Part shown: one piece after another, positions 44,008-53,302 of the stretch
Layout of the letters: each line of letters begins with the position of its first letter
How positions within the stretch are numbered: position 1 is the stretch's first letter
NCBI GenBank assembly: GCA_039932715.1
Contig: JBDTPN010000014.1
Coordinates: 1 to 64,000 of the forward strand
Direction of reading: 5' to 3'
DNA from: ZC4RG30 sp039932715
GTDB lineage: Bacteria; Pseudomonadota; Gammaproteobacteria; Steroidobacterales; Steroidobacteraceae
Length of the DNA stretch: 64,000 bases
Notes under the pieces: model-generated
The model's input: the letters and a program-made list of their open reading frames with translations, nothing else
What the model was told of the DNA's origin: nothing
The model's database searches: none
Position numbers and translations under genes: made by a program

Positions 44008-45162
44008 ATGCGCTGTAATCCGATAATTTTCATTGCCGCAACGGCAATGCTGTCTGTCGCCAGCCTGGTTGGCGCAGCGGACTCTTCCATAAAGGAAGAC
44101 TTCAAGCCATCTACGGTGAATCAACCCGGTCAGGCGTACCCACAGGTCAACTCCCAGGGCTACGCGCGATTCCGGGTGCTGGCACCTGATGCTAAAGCTG
44201 TTTCCGTGAGCCTGGGGCTGGGCGGCAGTGGCGGCACGCCCCTGACAAAGGGCGAAGACGGCGCGTGGATGGGCACCACCGCCGGTCCCCTCGATGAGGG
44301 GTTCCACTACTACCATCTGGGTGTGGATGGCGGAACCTTCAACGATCCGGGCACGCTCAATTTCTACGGATCTATCCGCTGGGAGAGCGGCATCGAGATT
44401 CCTGCGCACGACCAGGATTTCTATGCGCTCAAGCAAGTGCCGCATGGTCGCGTGCAGCAGGTCCTGTTTCCCTCCCCGAGCACCGGCAGCGTGCGCCGTG
44501 CCTTCGTCTATACGCCACCCGACTACGAAAAGAATAGCGGCAAGCGCTACCCCGTGCTCTATCTGCAGCATGGCTGGGGTGAGGATGAAACGGCGTGGAG
44601 CAACCAAGGCCATGCCAACCTCATCATGGACAACCTGCTGGCCGATGGCAAAACCAAACCTTTTCTCATCGTCATGACCTATGGCATGACCAACGACGTC
44701 AAGATCGGTGGGCTCGCCAACTTCGACGTGAACCACTTCCAGCGCGTGCTGGTGGATGAGCTGGTGCCGTACATCGATGCCAATTTCCGTACCCAGGCGG
44801 ACCTCAAGCACCGCGCCCTGGCCGGACTGTCCATGGGAGGCATGGAAACCCGCTGGATCACGCTCAAGAAAGTCGACGTGTTCTCGCACATTGGTCTGTT
44901 CAGCGGCGGCACGATATCGCCGGAAGACGTGGCCGGTGCGCCCGGCTTCAAGGACAAGGTGCGGCTCGTATTCGTAAGCTTTGGCAGCCGCGAACTAGGC
45001 GGCAAGGGTCCAATGGGCGGCGGCAATCCCCGTGAGACTACCGAAGCACTGCAAAAAGCCGGCGTACACAGCGTGTTCTACGTATCGCCCAACACTGCTC
45101 ACGAGTTCCTGACGTGGCGCCGCAGTCTGCAGGAGTTTGCGCCGCTGCTGTTTCACGATTGA
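44008..45162 (+). CDS. Secreted CE1 esterase with N-terminal E-set/CBM48-like domain
   Basis: A 384-residue exported esterase. Signal peptide to LVGAAD; E-set/CBM48-like domain (~40-135, with FRVLAPDAKAVSVSL and GFHYYHLGVDG); CE1 domain with YPVLYLQHGWGEDETAW, nucleophile in GLSMGG and His in NTAHEF. Architecture matches feruloyl/acetyl-xylan esterases of the XynZ/Fae1 type. The C-terminal part is strikingly similar to the second half of the fusion at 667-3342. It opens the xylan-use region and removes ester side groups from arabinoxylan by inference. ATG 44008 follows GGGGGAAAGTAGAT. Confidence 0.87.
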   Translation: MRCNPIIFIAATAMLSVASLVGAADSSIKEDFKPSTVNQPGQAYPQVNSQGYARFRVLAPDAKAVSVSLGLGGSGGTPLTKGEDGAWMGTTAGPLDEGFHYYHLGVDGGTFNDPGTLNFYGSIRWESGIEIPAHDQDFYALKQVPHGRVQQVLFPSPSTGSVRRAFVYTPPDYEKNSGKRYPVLYLQHGWGEDETAWSNQGHANLIMDNLLADGKTKPFLIVMTYGMTNDVKIGGLANFDVNHFQRVLVDELVPYIDANFRTQADLKHRALAGLSMGGMETRWITLKKVDVFSHIGLFSGGTISPEDVAGAPGFKDKVRLVFVSFGSRELGGKGPMGGGNPRETTEALQKAGVHSVFYVSPNTAHEFLTWRRSLQEFAPLLFHD

Positions 45163-45177
45163 ATGTAAACTAGCCGG

Positions 45178-46770
45178 ATGACATTGCAAGGAACGAGCCT
45201 CATCGCCAACTCACGGGGCCTGGCGACCGCACGCAGATTTCGGGCCATGAATCCGACCACGGGCGCTGCGCTTGAGCCGGAATTCCACGAGGCGTCCGAT
45301 GCGGAAGCCGCACAGGCCATGCAGGCAGCAGCGGCAGCCTTTGCCGACTATCGCCAACGCTCGCCGCAGGAGCGCGCGCTTTTTCTCGAACGCATCGCCG
45401 AGGGCATCGAGGCACTGGGCGATGCGTTGATCGAGCGTGCCAACGCCGAGACTGCACTGCCGGTAGGGCGACTCACGGGGGAGCGCGCGAGGACCTGTAG
45501 TCAGCTGCGCCTTTTCGCTGAGGTCGTGCGCGAAGGTTCCTGGGTCGACGCGCGCATCGACACTGCGCTGCCAGATCGCCAACCGCAGCCGCGCCCTGAT
45601 ATCCGCCGCATGCTCAAAGGCGTTGGACCGGTGGTCGTGTTCGGTTCCAGCAACTTCCCGTTGGCGTTCTCCACCGCCGGAGGTGATACGGCGGCGGCAT
45701 TTGCCGCGGGGTGTCCGGTGATCGTGAAAGCCCATCGGGCCCATCCCGGCACTGCGGAACTGGTGGGCGGTGCCATTGCGCGTGCGGCCGCAGAGTGCGG
45801 CCTTCCAGCCGGCGTGTTTTCCATGCTTCACGGCAGTGGCGCCACCATCGGCGTGGCCATGGTCCGGCATCCCGCAGCGGCAGCAGTGGGCTTCACGGGT
45901 TCACGCGCGGCCGGCCGCGCTCTGTTCGATGCGGCCGCGGCGCGCGAGTGTCCGATTCCCGTATTCGCGGAGATGAGCAGTTTGAACCCACTGTTCCTGC
46001 TGCCAGGGGCGCTTGCGGAGCGAGGCGACGCGATTGCACAGGGTTTGTTCACCTCGTTCACGCTAGGCGTCGGACAGTTCTGCACCAAGCCCGGATTGAT
46101 ATTCGCGGTGAAAGGTGCGGCCATGGACCGTTTTGTCGCAACACTTGCAGGGTTGGTCGAGGGCGCTCCAGCCGGCACCATGCTGACAGCGGAAATTCGT
46201 GCTGCGTTTGAAGCGGAACGCGCGCATGTGCTGGCAGTGGATGGAGTGCGCCGTGTGGCGACCTCCGTAGCTGCGGTGGATTTGAGCAAGACGCAGACCA
46301 TTCCCAGCATCGCGCTGACTGACGCCAGTCACTTTCTGGCGACACCCGAGCTGGCCACCGAGGCGTTCGGTCCCTTCGCGCTGGTGATTCTCGTCGATAG
46401 CCTGGCGGAGATGGTGGACTGTGCGCGCGCACTGGAAGGCCAGCTCACCGCTACACTGCATGCCACCGCAGCCGATCTTGCGCAGGCGGGGCCGCTGCTG
46501 CAGGAAGTTGAGCGCTGCGCGGGCCGTCTCATCATCAATGGTTTTTCCACTGGCGTGGAAGTATCTCCGGCCATGAATCATGGTGGGCCCTATCCGGCGA
46601 CCACAGACGTGCGCTACACCTCGGTGGGCACTGCCGCCATGTTGCGTTTCGCGCGACCCCATTGCTACCAGGGATATCCCGATGCATTGCTGCCACCACA
46701 GCTTCGCAACGCCAATCCACTGGGTATCCAGCGGCTGATCGACAACAGGCTGACTCGCGAGGCGCTCTGA
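45178..46770 (+). CDS. 2,5-dioxovalerate (alpha-ketoglutarate semialdehyde) dehydrogenase
   Basis: A 530-residue NAD(P)-dependent aldehyde dehydrogenase. Its length and sequence (MNPTTGAALEPEF, VFGSSNFPLAFSTAGGDTAAAFAAGCP, FTGSRAAGRALFD, catalytic Glu in FAEMSS and Cys in GQFCTKPG) fit the ketoglutaric-semialdehyde dehydrogenase group, the last step of the Weimberg-type oxidation of xylose and arabinose to 2-oxoglutarate. The lactonase gene follows 2 bp after its stop, consistent with one pathway operon behind the CE1 esterase. Confidence 0.87.
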   Translation: MTLQGTSLIANSRGLATARRFRAMNPTTGAALEPEFHEASDAEAAQAMQAAAAAFADYRQRSPQERALFLERIAEGIEALGDALIERANAETALPVGRLTGERARTCSQLRLFAEVVREGSWVDARIDTALPDRQPQPRPDIRRMLKGVGPVVVFGSSNFPLAFSTAGGDTAAAFAAGCPVIVKAHRAHPGTAELVGGAIARAAAECGLPAGVFSMLHGSGATIGVAMVRHPAAAAVGFTGSRAAGRALFDAAAARECPIPVFAEMSSLNPLFLLPGALAERGDAIAQGLFTSFTLGVGQFCTKPGLIFAVKGAAMDRFVATLAGLVEGAPAGTMLTAEIRAAFEAERAHVLAVDGVRRVATSVAAVDLSKTQTIPSIALTDASHFLATPELATEAFGPFALVILVDSLAEMVDCARALEGQLTATLHATAADLAQAGPLLQEVERCAGRLIINGFSTGVEVSPAMNHGGPYPATTDVRYTSVGTAAMLRFARPHCYQGYPDALLPPQLRNANPLGIQRLIDNRLTREAL

Positions 46771-46772
46771 GC

Positions 46773-47627
46773 GTGGAATGCGCGTGGCCGGTGGCGGCAG
46801 TGCTGGGTGAGGGGCCGATGTGGTCGCCTGATGGCACGTTGTGGTTCGTGGACATCAAGGGTCAACGGATCCACGCATTCGAGGAAGCCAGTGGCGCTAC
46901 GCGAAGCTTCACGACACCTGAATACGCTGCTTTCGTTTTCCGCGATGCGCGCGGTGGCCTGATCTGCGGTCTGCGCTCCGGCCTGCACAGGTTCGATCCG
47001 GCGACCGGGCAATTCTCAAGGGTTGCGACAGTGGATGCTGCGCATCCGTCAAACCGTTTGAATGATGGCTTTGTGGATGCGCAGGGCCGCCTGTGGTTCG
47101 GCACCATGGACAACGAGGAGCGCGCGTCGAGCGGATCCCTGTATCGATTCGCGCGAGATCGCCTGGAACGGATGGACGGCGGATACGTGATTACCAATGG
47201 TCCGGCCATGAGTCCGGATGGCAAGGTGCTCTACCACGTGGATACGCAGCAGTGCTGTGTCCATGCGTTCGATGTCGATACGCGCGGTGCGCTGTCCGGC
47301 AAGCGGTTGTTTCTGCAGCTGACCGAGCCGGACGTATATCCGGATGGTCCGGCGGTGGATGGCGCAGGAAACGTGTGGGTGGCCATGTTCGGTGGCTGGG
47401 CAGTGCGGTGCTACTCGCCGCAGGGAGATTTCATTCGCAGTATCGACCTGCCGGTCTCGCAGTGCACCAAGGCTGCGTTCGGCGGACCGGACCTCCGGAC
47501 GCTTTACATCACCACCGCAACCGTCGGGCTGTCGGATGCGCAGCTGGCGCGCCAGCCATTGGCCGGCGGCCTGTTTCGCGCCCGCGTCGACATTGCGGGA
47601 CTGGTCGCCAATGAGTTCGCAGGATAG
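46773..47627 (+). CDS. SMP-30/gluconolactonase-family sugar lactonase
   Basis: A 284-residue SMP-30 beta-propeller lactonase. The divalent-metal ligands are in LGEGPMW (Glu), RLNDGFVDAQGRLWFG (Asn/Asp) and YPDGPAVDGAGNVWVA (Asp). It would hydrolyse pentonolactone (xylono- or arabino-lactone) to the acid. GTG 46773 follows the dehydrogenase stop by 2 bases; starting further upstream would run inside that gene. Confidence 0.88.
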   Translation: MECAWPVAAVLGEGPMWSPDGTLWFVDIKGQRIHAFEEASGATRSFTTPEYAAFVFRDARGGLICGLRSGLHRFDPATGQFSRVATVDAAHPSNRLNDGFVDAQGRLWFGTMDNEERASSGSLYRFARDRLERMDGGYVITNGPAMSPDGKVLYHVDTQQCCVHAFDVDTRGALSGKRLFLQLTEPDVYPDGPAVDGAGNVWVAMFGGWAVRCYSPQGDFIRSIDLPVSQCTKAAFGGPDLRTLYITTATVGLSDAQLARQPLAGGLFRARVDIAGLVANEFAG

Positions 47628-47644
47628 CTGCGCCAGAGGCCGCC

Positions 47645-48646
47645 TCAGAAATGGCTTATTTGGTATTCGATTCGCGCGTGATATTCCTGTCCCGGGCGAA
47701 GAAACGACGTGGGAAAGTTTGCGTGGTTGGGTGAATCGGGCAGGCCCTGCGGTTCCAGCACCAGCCCGCTGCCAAGTTGCGGATGCGACCGCGACAGGAA
47801 CTGTCCGTTGTAGAACTGCAGACCAGGACTGCTGCTGCTCACCTTCACAGTGACTTCCCCTTGCGGCGAACGCAGCTCGCAGTGGCAGTCGGCATCCTTG
47901 TCCAGCACCCAGCAGTGATCGTAGCCGCTACCTGTGGTCAGTTGCGGATGAGAATGCACAGATGGTGATCCGATGCTCCGCCCTTGGCGGAAATCGAAGG
48001 GTGTATCCGTGACGCTCAGGATCTGCCCAGTCGGAATCAGTCCGGGACCCACTGGCAAATAACGCGAGGCCGGGATGCGCAGCCAGTGCGCCGTAGCAGC
48101 GCCGCCTCCCAGATTGAAATACGGGTGATACGTGAGATTCACAGGAGTGGGCGCGTCAGTGACCGCGACTATGTCGACGCATAGGGTGTCGGGCTGGACC
48201 ACCATCGTCATTGAGAGATCGAGATTGCCGGGGTAGCCTTCCTCACCAGCCGGCGAGCGGAGTCCGAGCCGCAGGCGGGTATCCGTCGGCGCCTCCAGCA
48301 ATTGCCAGAGCCGCTTCCCCACGCCGACCGCTCCACCATGCAGGTGATTGCCGTTCTCGTTGCAGGTGAGCTGATGGAGCTGACCGTCGATGGCAAATCG
48401 TCCCCCAGCAATGCGATTTGCAAAGCGTCCCACCACCGGACCCACGTAGGCCGCGTCGTGCAAGTATCGATCGAGGCTGGGCAGGGCAAGCACCAGTGCA
48501 CGACGCCGACCATTCACCGGGATGCTCAGCTCGTGCAGGATCGCGCCATAGGTCAGTACTTCGACCCGCAGACCCTCCGGTCCTCCCAGCGTGATGGCGT
48601 CCACGCGTCGACCATCGGGCAGGTCGCCGAAATGGCGGATGGGCAT
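47645..48646 (-). CDS. galM: Aldose 1-epimerase (mutarotase)
   Basis: A 333-residue GalM-family mutarotase: GRFANRIAGGRFAIDG, the catalytic His in NHLHGG and NLTYHPYFNLGG, and the C-terminal Glu in LVLEPQGLPDSPNH. It interconverts alpha and beta anomers of sugars released from xylan, feeding isomerase and dehydrogenase. Last gene of the minus-strand operon GH51 - GH10 - dehydratase - mutarotase, 7 bp after the dehydratase. Confidence 0.9.
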   Translation of the reverse strand: MPIRHFGDLPDGRRVDAITLGGPEGLRVEVLTYGAILHELSIPVNGRRRALVLALPSLDRYLHDAAYVGPVVGRFANRIAGGRFAIDGQLHQLTCNENGNHLHGGAVGVGKRLWQLLEAPTDTRLRLGLRSPAGEEGYPGNLDLSMTMVVQPDTLCVDIVAVTDAPTPVNLTYHPYFNLGGGAATAHWLRIPASRYLPVGPGLIPTGQILSVTDTPFDFRQGRSIGSPSVHSHPQLTTGSGYDHCWVLDKDADCHCELRSPQGEVTVKVSSSSPGLQFYNGQFLSRSHPQLGSGLVLEPQGLPDSPNHANFPTSFLRPGQEYHARIEYQISHF

Positions 48647-48653
48647 GGCCGTG

Positions 48654-50378
48654 CTAGTGGGAGTCGCGCGTGACGGCGTCGCCGCTGCCGCCTACGAGGA
48701 AGTCGAGGTCAGCGCCAAGATGTGCCTGTTGCACGTGGTCCACGTACAGCTTCGCCCAGCCGCGTGCCGGCGCGGGCGGTGCCCGCCAGTCGCAGCGGCG
48801 GCGCGCCAGCTCCTCCGCTGGAACGTCGAGATGCAGCCGTCGCGCTGGCACATCCAACTCGATGAAGTCACCCTCCCGCACCAGTGCCAGCGGACCACCC
48901 GCTGCCGCTTCGGGGGAGACATGCAACACCACCGTGCCGTAGGCGGTACCGCTCATGCGCGCATCGGAGATCCGCACCAGATCAGTGATGCCACGGCGCA
49001 GCAATTTGGGCGGCAGCGGCATGTTGCCCACCTCGGGCATGCCCGGATAACCGCGCGGCCCGCAACCCTTGAGCACCATCACGCAGGTTTCGTCGATATC
49101 GAGCGCCTCGTTGTCGATGCGGGCCTTGAAATCCTCGATGCTCTCGAACACCACCGCGCGGCCACGATGCCGCAGCAGCAGCGGCGAGGCGGCCGAGGGC
49201 TTGATGATTGCGCCGTGGGGCGCCAGGTTGCCCTGCAGCACTGCGATTCCCGCATCCGCCTTTAATGGATCTGTCAGCGGGCGGATCACGTCGCGATTCC
49301 AGCACGGTGCATCGGCGATGTTCTCTCCCAGAGTGTGGCCATTGACGGTGAGCGCGTCGAGTTCCAGGTGCGGCGCAATCTCGCGCAGCACCGCGGGCAA
49401 TCCACCCGCGTAGTAGAAATCCTCCATCAAGTACTGCCCTGAGGGCTTCAGATTGACCAGGCAGGGCAGCTTCGAGCCGATGCGATCCCAGTCCTCGAGC
49501 GTGAGCGGCACCCCGAGGCGACCAGCCAGGGCGAGCAGGTGTATCACCGCGTTGGTGGAGCCGCCAATGGCGGCGTTGGCGCAGATGGCGTTCGCGAAGG
49601 CCGAGCGTGTCAGGATCTTCGACATGGTCAGGTCTTCTCGCACCATTTCGACAATGCGCCGGCCGGACAGATGCGCCAAACGCATGCGGCGTGAATCCAC
49701 CGCGGGTATGGCGGCATTTTCCGGCAGCGACATGCCCATCGCTTCTACCAGACTGGCCATGGTCGATGCGGTGCCCATGGTCATGCAGGTGCCTCGCGAG
49801 CGCTGCATGCAGGCCTCGGCCTCGGTGAATTCGGTCTGACTCAAGGTGCCAGCACGTACCATCTCGGACATCTCAATGACGCCGGTACCTGAGCCGATGG
49901 GCTTGCCGCGCCAGTTGCCTGACAGTGAGGGGCCACCTGACACACCGATGGCGGGCAAGTTCACGCTGGCCGCACCCATCAGCAGCGACGGCGTGGTCTT
50001 GTCGCAACCCATGAGCAGCACCACCCCATCGAGGGGATTGGCACGAATTGATTCCTCCACATCCATGCTGGCGAGGTTGCGGAACAACATGGCCGTGGGC
50101 CGCATCTGGGTTTCACCCAGTGACATCACGGGGAATTCCAGCGGAAAGCCGCCGGCCTCATAGACGCCGTGCTTGACGTGCTCAGCCAGCTCGCGGAAGG
50201 AACTGTTGCAGGGCGTGAGTTCGGACCATGTGTTGCAGATTCCGATCACGGGCCGGCCGTCGAACAGGTCGGCCGGCGTTCCCAGCCCCTTGAGCCAGCT
50301 GCGGTAATAGAATCCCTGTTTGCCGCCGAGTCCGAACCATTGGCGGCTGCGCCGGGTGCCCTTGGGGGAGTTGCTCAT
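48654..50378 (-). CDS. IlvD/Edd-family pentonate dehydratase
   Basis: A 574-residue Fe-S dehydratase. Conserved cluster Cys are C57 (region TPCNSS), C125 in GCDKT and C198 in RGTCMTMG; the C-terminal swivel domain has HLSGRRIVEM and DARMSGTAYGTVVLHVSPEAAAGGPLA (read as parts). Its length and pentose neighbours fit L-arabinonate or D-xylonate dehydratase rather than IlvD or Edd. It makes 2-keto-3-deoxypentonate in the oxidative route. Start ATG 50378 has AAGGAAG upstream. Confidence 0.87.
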   Translation of the reverse strand: MSNSPKGTRRSRQWFGLGGKQGFYYRSWLKGLGTPADLFDGRPVIGICNTWSELTPCNSSFRELAEHVKHGVYEAGGFPLEFPVMSLGETQMRPTAMLFRNLASMDVEESIRANPLDGVVLLMGCDKTTPSLLMGAASVNLPAIGVSGGPSLSGNWRGKPIGSGTGVIEMSEMVRAGTLSQTEFTEAEACMQRSRGTCMTMGTASTMASLVEAMGMSLPENAAIPAVDSRRMRLAHLSGRRIVEMVREDLTMSKILTRSAFANAICANAAIGGSTNAVIHLLALAGRLGVPLTLEDWDRIGSKLPCLVNLKPSGQYLMEDFYYAGGLPAVLREIAPHLELDALTVNGHTLGENIADAPCWNRDVIRPLTDPLKADAGIAVLQGNLAPHGAIIKPSAASPLLLRHRGRAVVFESIEDFKARIDNEALDIDETCVMVLKGCGPRGYPGMPEVGNMPLPPKLLRRGITDLVRISDARMSGTAYGTVVLHVSPEAAAGGPLALVREGDFIELDVPARRLHLDVPAEELARRRCDWRAPPAPARGWAKLYVDHVQQAHLGADLDFLVGGSGDAVTRDSH

Positions 50379-50407
50379 GGAGAATCAGGCTTCCTTAATA
50401 TAGTGAT

Positions 50408-51589
50408 CTAGAGCTGCTCGCGGGCCAGCTTCGTTAAACGGTAACAGGCGGGCTTGGGATTCATCTGGCGATCGAACAGCAGCGGATAGTTGGTGCGGCC
50501 CCGCACTGGAAAATCGTTCTTCCACGAAATGCCGTCATGCAGACCCCAGAAGGTTACGCGCTCCACGCTGCGGCGGTAGCGCAGCAGTATGCGGAACAGT
50601 TCCTCGTACCGATCCGCGAGCTTCTCCTGCATCGAATCAGGCAGGCCCTGAGGCCAGGGATCAATTTCGCGTGAATACGCAGAACGACTGGACACATCGG
50701 CCTGGGCCGCCCCGACCTGAGGCAGCACGTCCACATCCAGTTCGGTGATGTGCACCTTGAGTCCCATGGATGCGTAGGTCGCGATGCTGCGTTCCCACTC
50801 GGCCAGGTCCGGGTAGTTGAGGCCGACATGACTCTGCAGGCCCACTGCGCTGACCGGCACACCGCGGTCGAGGTAGCCCCGCAGCACGTCCACCAGAAAG
50901 GCGCGCTTGCGCGGATTGTGCATGTTGTAGTCGTTGTACAGCAGCTGTGCCCGGGAGTCCGCCGCATGCGCGAAGCGGAAGGCCTGCTCCATGTAGTCGT
51001 CGCCGATGATTTCGTGCCATCGCGAGCGGCGCCAGCCATTGCCCTCATCCACGGCTTCATTCACCACATCCCAGGCCCAGACGCGCCCCTTGTAGCGGCC
51101 AACCAGCGTGTCGATGTGCTCCTGCATCCGGGCCAGCAGTACATTGCGCGTCAGCGGTCGGCCCGCTGCATCGACGAACACGTTGGAGGGAATCTGCGAG
51201 TGCCACACCAACGTATGTCCCACCAGGGCCATCCGGTTTCGACCGGCCAGATCGGCAAGTCGGTCAGCACGCTCCCATTGCCAGTTCACTCCGTCGGGAC
51301 GGATTACGCCCCACTTCATGGCGTTCTCACCGGTGACAGAATTGAATTCGCGTCTGATCAGGTCCAGCTGCGGTTCATCCTCCTGCTCCAGCGCCTGATT
51401 GCTGACGGCGACGCCCATGAAGAATGCCTTGCCGAAAGCCCGCGCCAGTCCTGGGGCATGGGTTTGTGTGGCCGGGATGTGGTCCGACAGTGCAAGGCTG
51501 CCGACGGTGGTCGTGAACCGGCCGAGAAAGGAGCGCCGGTCGCGCGATTGCGGTGAGCAGGCGCCTGGCGCTTCCTGGACTGCCGTCAT
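50408..51589 (-). CDS. GH10 endo-1,4-beta-xylanase, Tat-exported
   Basis: A 393-residue GH10 xylanase. The acid/base E178 in WDVVNEAVD and nucleophile E283 in HITELDV are in place, with NDYN and WGLHDG substrate motifs. The N-terminus has a twin-arginine motif (R18-R19 in DRRSFLGRF) followed by a short hydrophobic stretch, pointing to export folded by the Tat system, unusual for GH10, which mostly use Sec. It cuts the xylan backbone. Operon mate of GH51 (8-bp gap). Confidence 0.9.
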   Translation of the reverse strand: MTAVQEAPGACSPQSRDRRSFLGRFTTTVGSLALSDHIPATQTHAPGLARAFGKAFFMGVAVSNQALEQEDEPQLDLIRREFNSVTGENAMKWGVIRPDGVNWQWERADRLADLAGRNRMALVGHTLVWHSQIPSNVFVDAAGRPLTRNVLLARMQEHIDTLVGRYKGRVWAWDVVNEAVDEGNGWRRSRWHEIIGDDYMEQAFRFAHAADSRAQLLYNDYNMHNPRKRAFLVDVLRGYLDRGVPVSAVGLQSHVGLNYPDLAEWERSIATYASMGLKVHITELDVDVLPQVGAAQADVSSRSAYSREIDPWPQGLPDSMQEKLADRYEELFRILLRYRRSVERVTFWGLHDGISWKNDFPVRGRTNYPLLFDRQMNPKPACYRLTKLAREQL

Positions 51590-51597
51590 CGCTGGCT

Positions 51598-53178
51598 TCA
51601 GGGCGAGAGGGTGAAGACGCTGACGGATTTGGGCGGAAGCGTTGCATGCAGTCGACCTGCATTCAACTCGGCCATCAAGGGTCTTGGTGCCACCGTGTCC
51701 GGGGCCTCGAATGTGTTGACGCTGTCCACATGCTCTGCGGTGAGAGTCTGGCCGGATACCGATTTCACCGCAGCTGCCACGATGTTCACGTCGATGGTTG
51801 CCGGATTCGCAGGATCCAGATTGGTGACGGACAGCAGCAGGCGGCCCGCAGCGTCTCTGGCGGCAATGGCATCCAGGCGGGGCAGATGGATCGAATCATG
51901 TGACCAGGTACCTGCATCAAAGTGCAGTGGCAGAAAGGTGGCATCCTGAAACGGCACGTACATCCGGAAGACGTGATAGGTGGGCGTAAGCAGCATCTTC
52001 TCGTTGTCCGTGAGGACCATGGCCTGCAGCACGTTGATCATCTGGGCGATGTTTGCCATGCGCACCCGCTGCGCATGCCGGGCGAAGATGTTGAGGTTCA
52101 GGGCGGCCAGCACTGCATCGCGCAGGCTGTTCTGCTGCACCAGGAAGCCAGGATTGCTTCCCGTGGCTGGCGCATACCAGGCGCCCCATTCGTCCACCGC
52201 CAGCGCCAGCTTTCGCTGCGGGTCGTAGCGATCCATGATGGTCTCGTGCTGGACGATGAGGTCATCCATCTGCAACGTTGCATGCAGGATCTCGGCATAT
52301 TCCTTCTCGCCGAAGCCCGTGGCCGCATGCTTCTTGTCCCAGTCGATCACCGTGTAGTGATGCAGCGAGATGCCATCGATGTCCCAGCTCCACTTGCGGT
52401 TCTTCCAGGCCTTCATCACCGTCTCGGTCCACTCGGTGAAGCGCGGCTCTGCGCCGCCCGGACCCACTGCGATGCGCATCATCCGGTTGCCGTCCTGCTG
52501 CTGCTGCGGATGGAAATTGCGCGCGAAGCGACTGTAGATTTTCATTTGACTGGCGTAGTACTCCGGCGTCATGTTGCCGCCGCAGTCCCAGCTCTCGTTT
52601 CCCAGGCCGATTATCGGAATCTGCCAGGGTTCTGCGTGGCCATTGGCCGCACGCTCCTGCGCCAGTGTGGTCGGCAGCGCACTGGTCATGTATTCCATCC
52701 AGTCGGCCGCTTCCTGCGGCGTCCCGGAGCCGATGTTCAAGGAGACGAAGGGGGCGGCGCCAATCTGTTGGACGAAGTCCATGAACTCGTGCGTGCCGAA
52801 GGTATTGGGCTCGGTCACGCCGCCCCAATCGGGGTTCAGCGTCACGGCACGCCGCGGGCCAATGCCGCCGCGCCAATGGTAATAGTCGGCGAAGCAACCC
52901 CCGGGCCAGCGCACGTTGGGAACCTTGAGGTCGCGCAGTGCCGCCACCACATCGTTGCGGATGCCGCGCGTATTGGGAATGGGAGAGTCAGCTCCGACCC
53001 AGAGGCCACCGTAGATGCCGTGACCGAGATGTTCGGCGAACTGGCCGAAAATCTGCCTGCTGATGACGGCTCCGGACTTCGATCCGTCCAGTGTGATTTT
53101 GACGCTGTCGGGTGGGCCGGGTTGCGAGCAGGCTGCCAGCAGCAGGCCGGATGCAACCACTGAAGCGAATCGCAGCAT
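51598..53178 (-). CDS. GH51 alpha-L-arabinofuranosidase (lipoprotein)
   Basis: A 526-residue GH51 enzyme that removes arabinofuranose side groups of arabinoxylan. Start ATG 53178 (after GGGAGGGGTCAA) gives a lipoprotein signal with lipobox LLAAC (Cys 17), so it is membrane-anchored. Family motifs: SRQIFGQFAEHLGHGIYGG, VRWPGGCFADYYHWRGGIGP, acid/base in LGNESWDCGG, nucleophile in AVDEWGAWY. First gene of the minus operon, divergent from xylB with a candidate operator at 53266. Confidence 0.92.
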   Translation of the reverse strand: MLRFASVVASGLLLAACSQPGPPDSVKITLDGSKSGAVISRQIFGQFAEHLGHGIYGGLWVGADSPIPNTRGIRNDVVAALRDLKVPNVRWPGGCFADYYHWRGGIGPRRAVTLNPDWGGVTEPNTFGTHEFMDFVQQIGAAPFVSLNIGSGTPQEAADWMEYMTSALPTTLAQERAANGHAEPWQIPIIGLGNESWDCGGNMTPEYYASQMKIYSRFARNFHPQQQQDGNRMMRIAVGPGGAEPRFTEWTETVMKAWKNRKWSWDIDGISLHHYTVIDWDKKHAATGFGEKEYAEILHATLQMDDLIVQHETIMDRYDPQRKLALAVDEWGAWYAPATGSNPGFLVQQNSLRDAVLAALNLNIFARHAQRVRMANIAQMINVLQAMVLTDNEKMLLTPTYHVFRMYVPFQDATFLPLHFDAGTWSHDSIHLPRLDAIAARDAAGRLLLSVTNLDPANPATIDVNIVAAAVKSVSGQTLTAEHVDSVNTFEAPDTVAPRPLMAELNAGRLHATLPPKSVSVFTLSP

Positions 53179-53265
53179 TTGACCCCTCCCGTTGACCAGA
53201 CGCCTGCCGTGCCATGATCCGCCGTGCACTGAAAGGCGAATTCCGCGAGAATCGCGACCCTAAAA

Positions 53266-53279
53266 TGATAGCGGTCCCA
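53266..53279. promoter_or_regulatory. Candidate xyl-box between GH51 operon and xylB
   Basis: TGATAGCGGTCCCA matches 10 of 14 positions of TGGTAGCGCTAACA, the xyl-box described for Xanthomonas XylR (LacI family). It lies in the 124-bp divergent gap, 24 bp before the xylB ATG. A weaker copy (AATCAGCGTTGCCA) is at 59210-59223. No XylR gene is in the window. Confidence 0.4.
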
Positions 53280-53302
53280 ATGCCTCTGCGCGAACACCAT
53301 TT

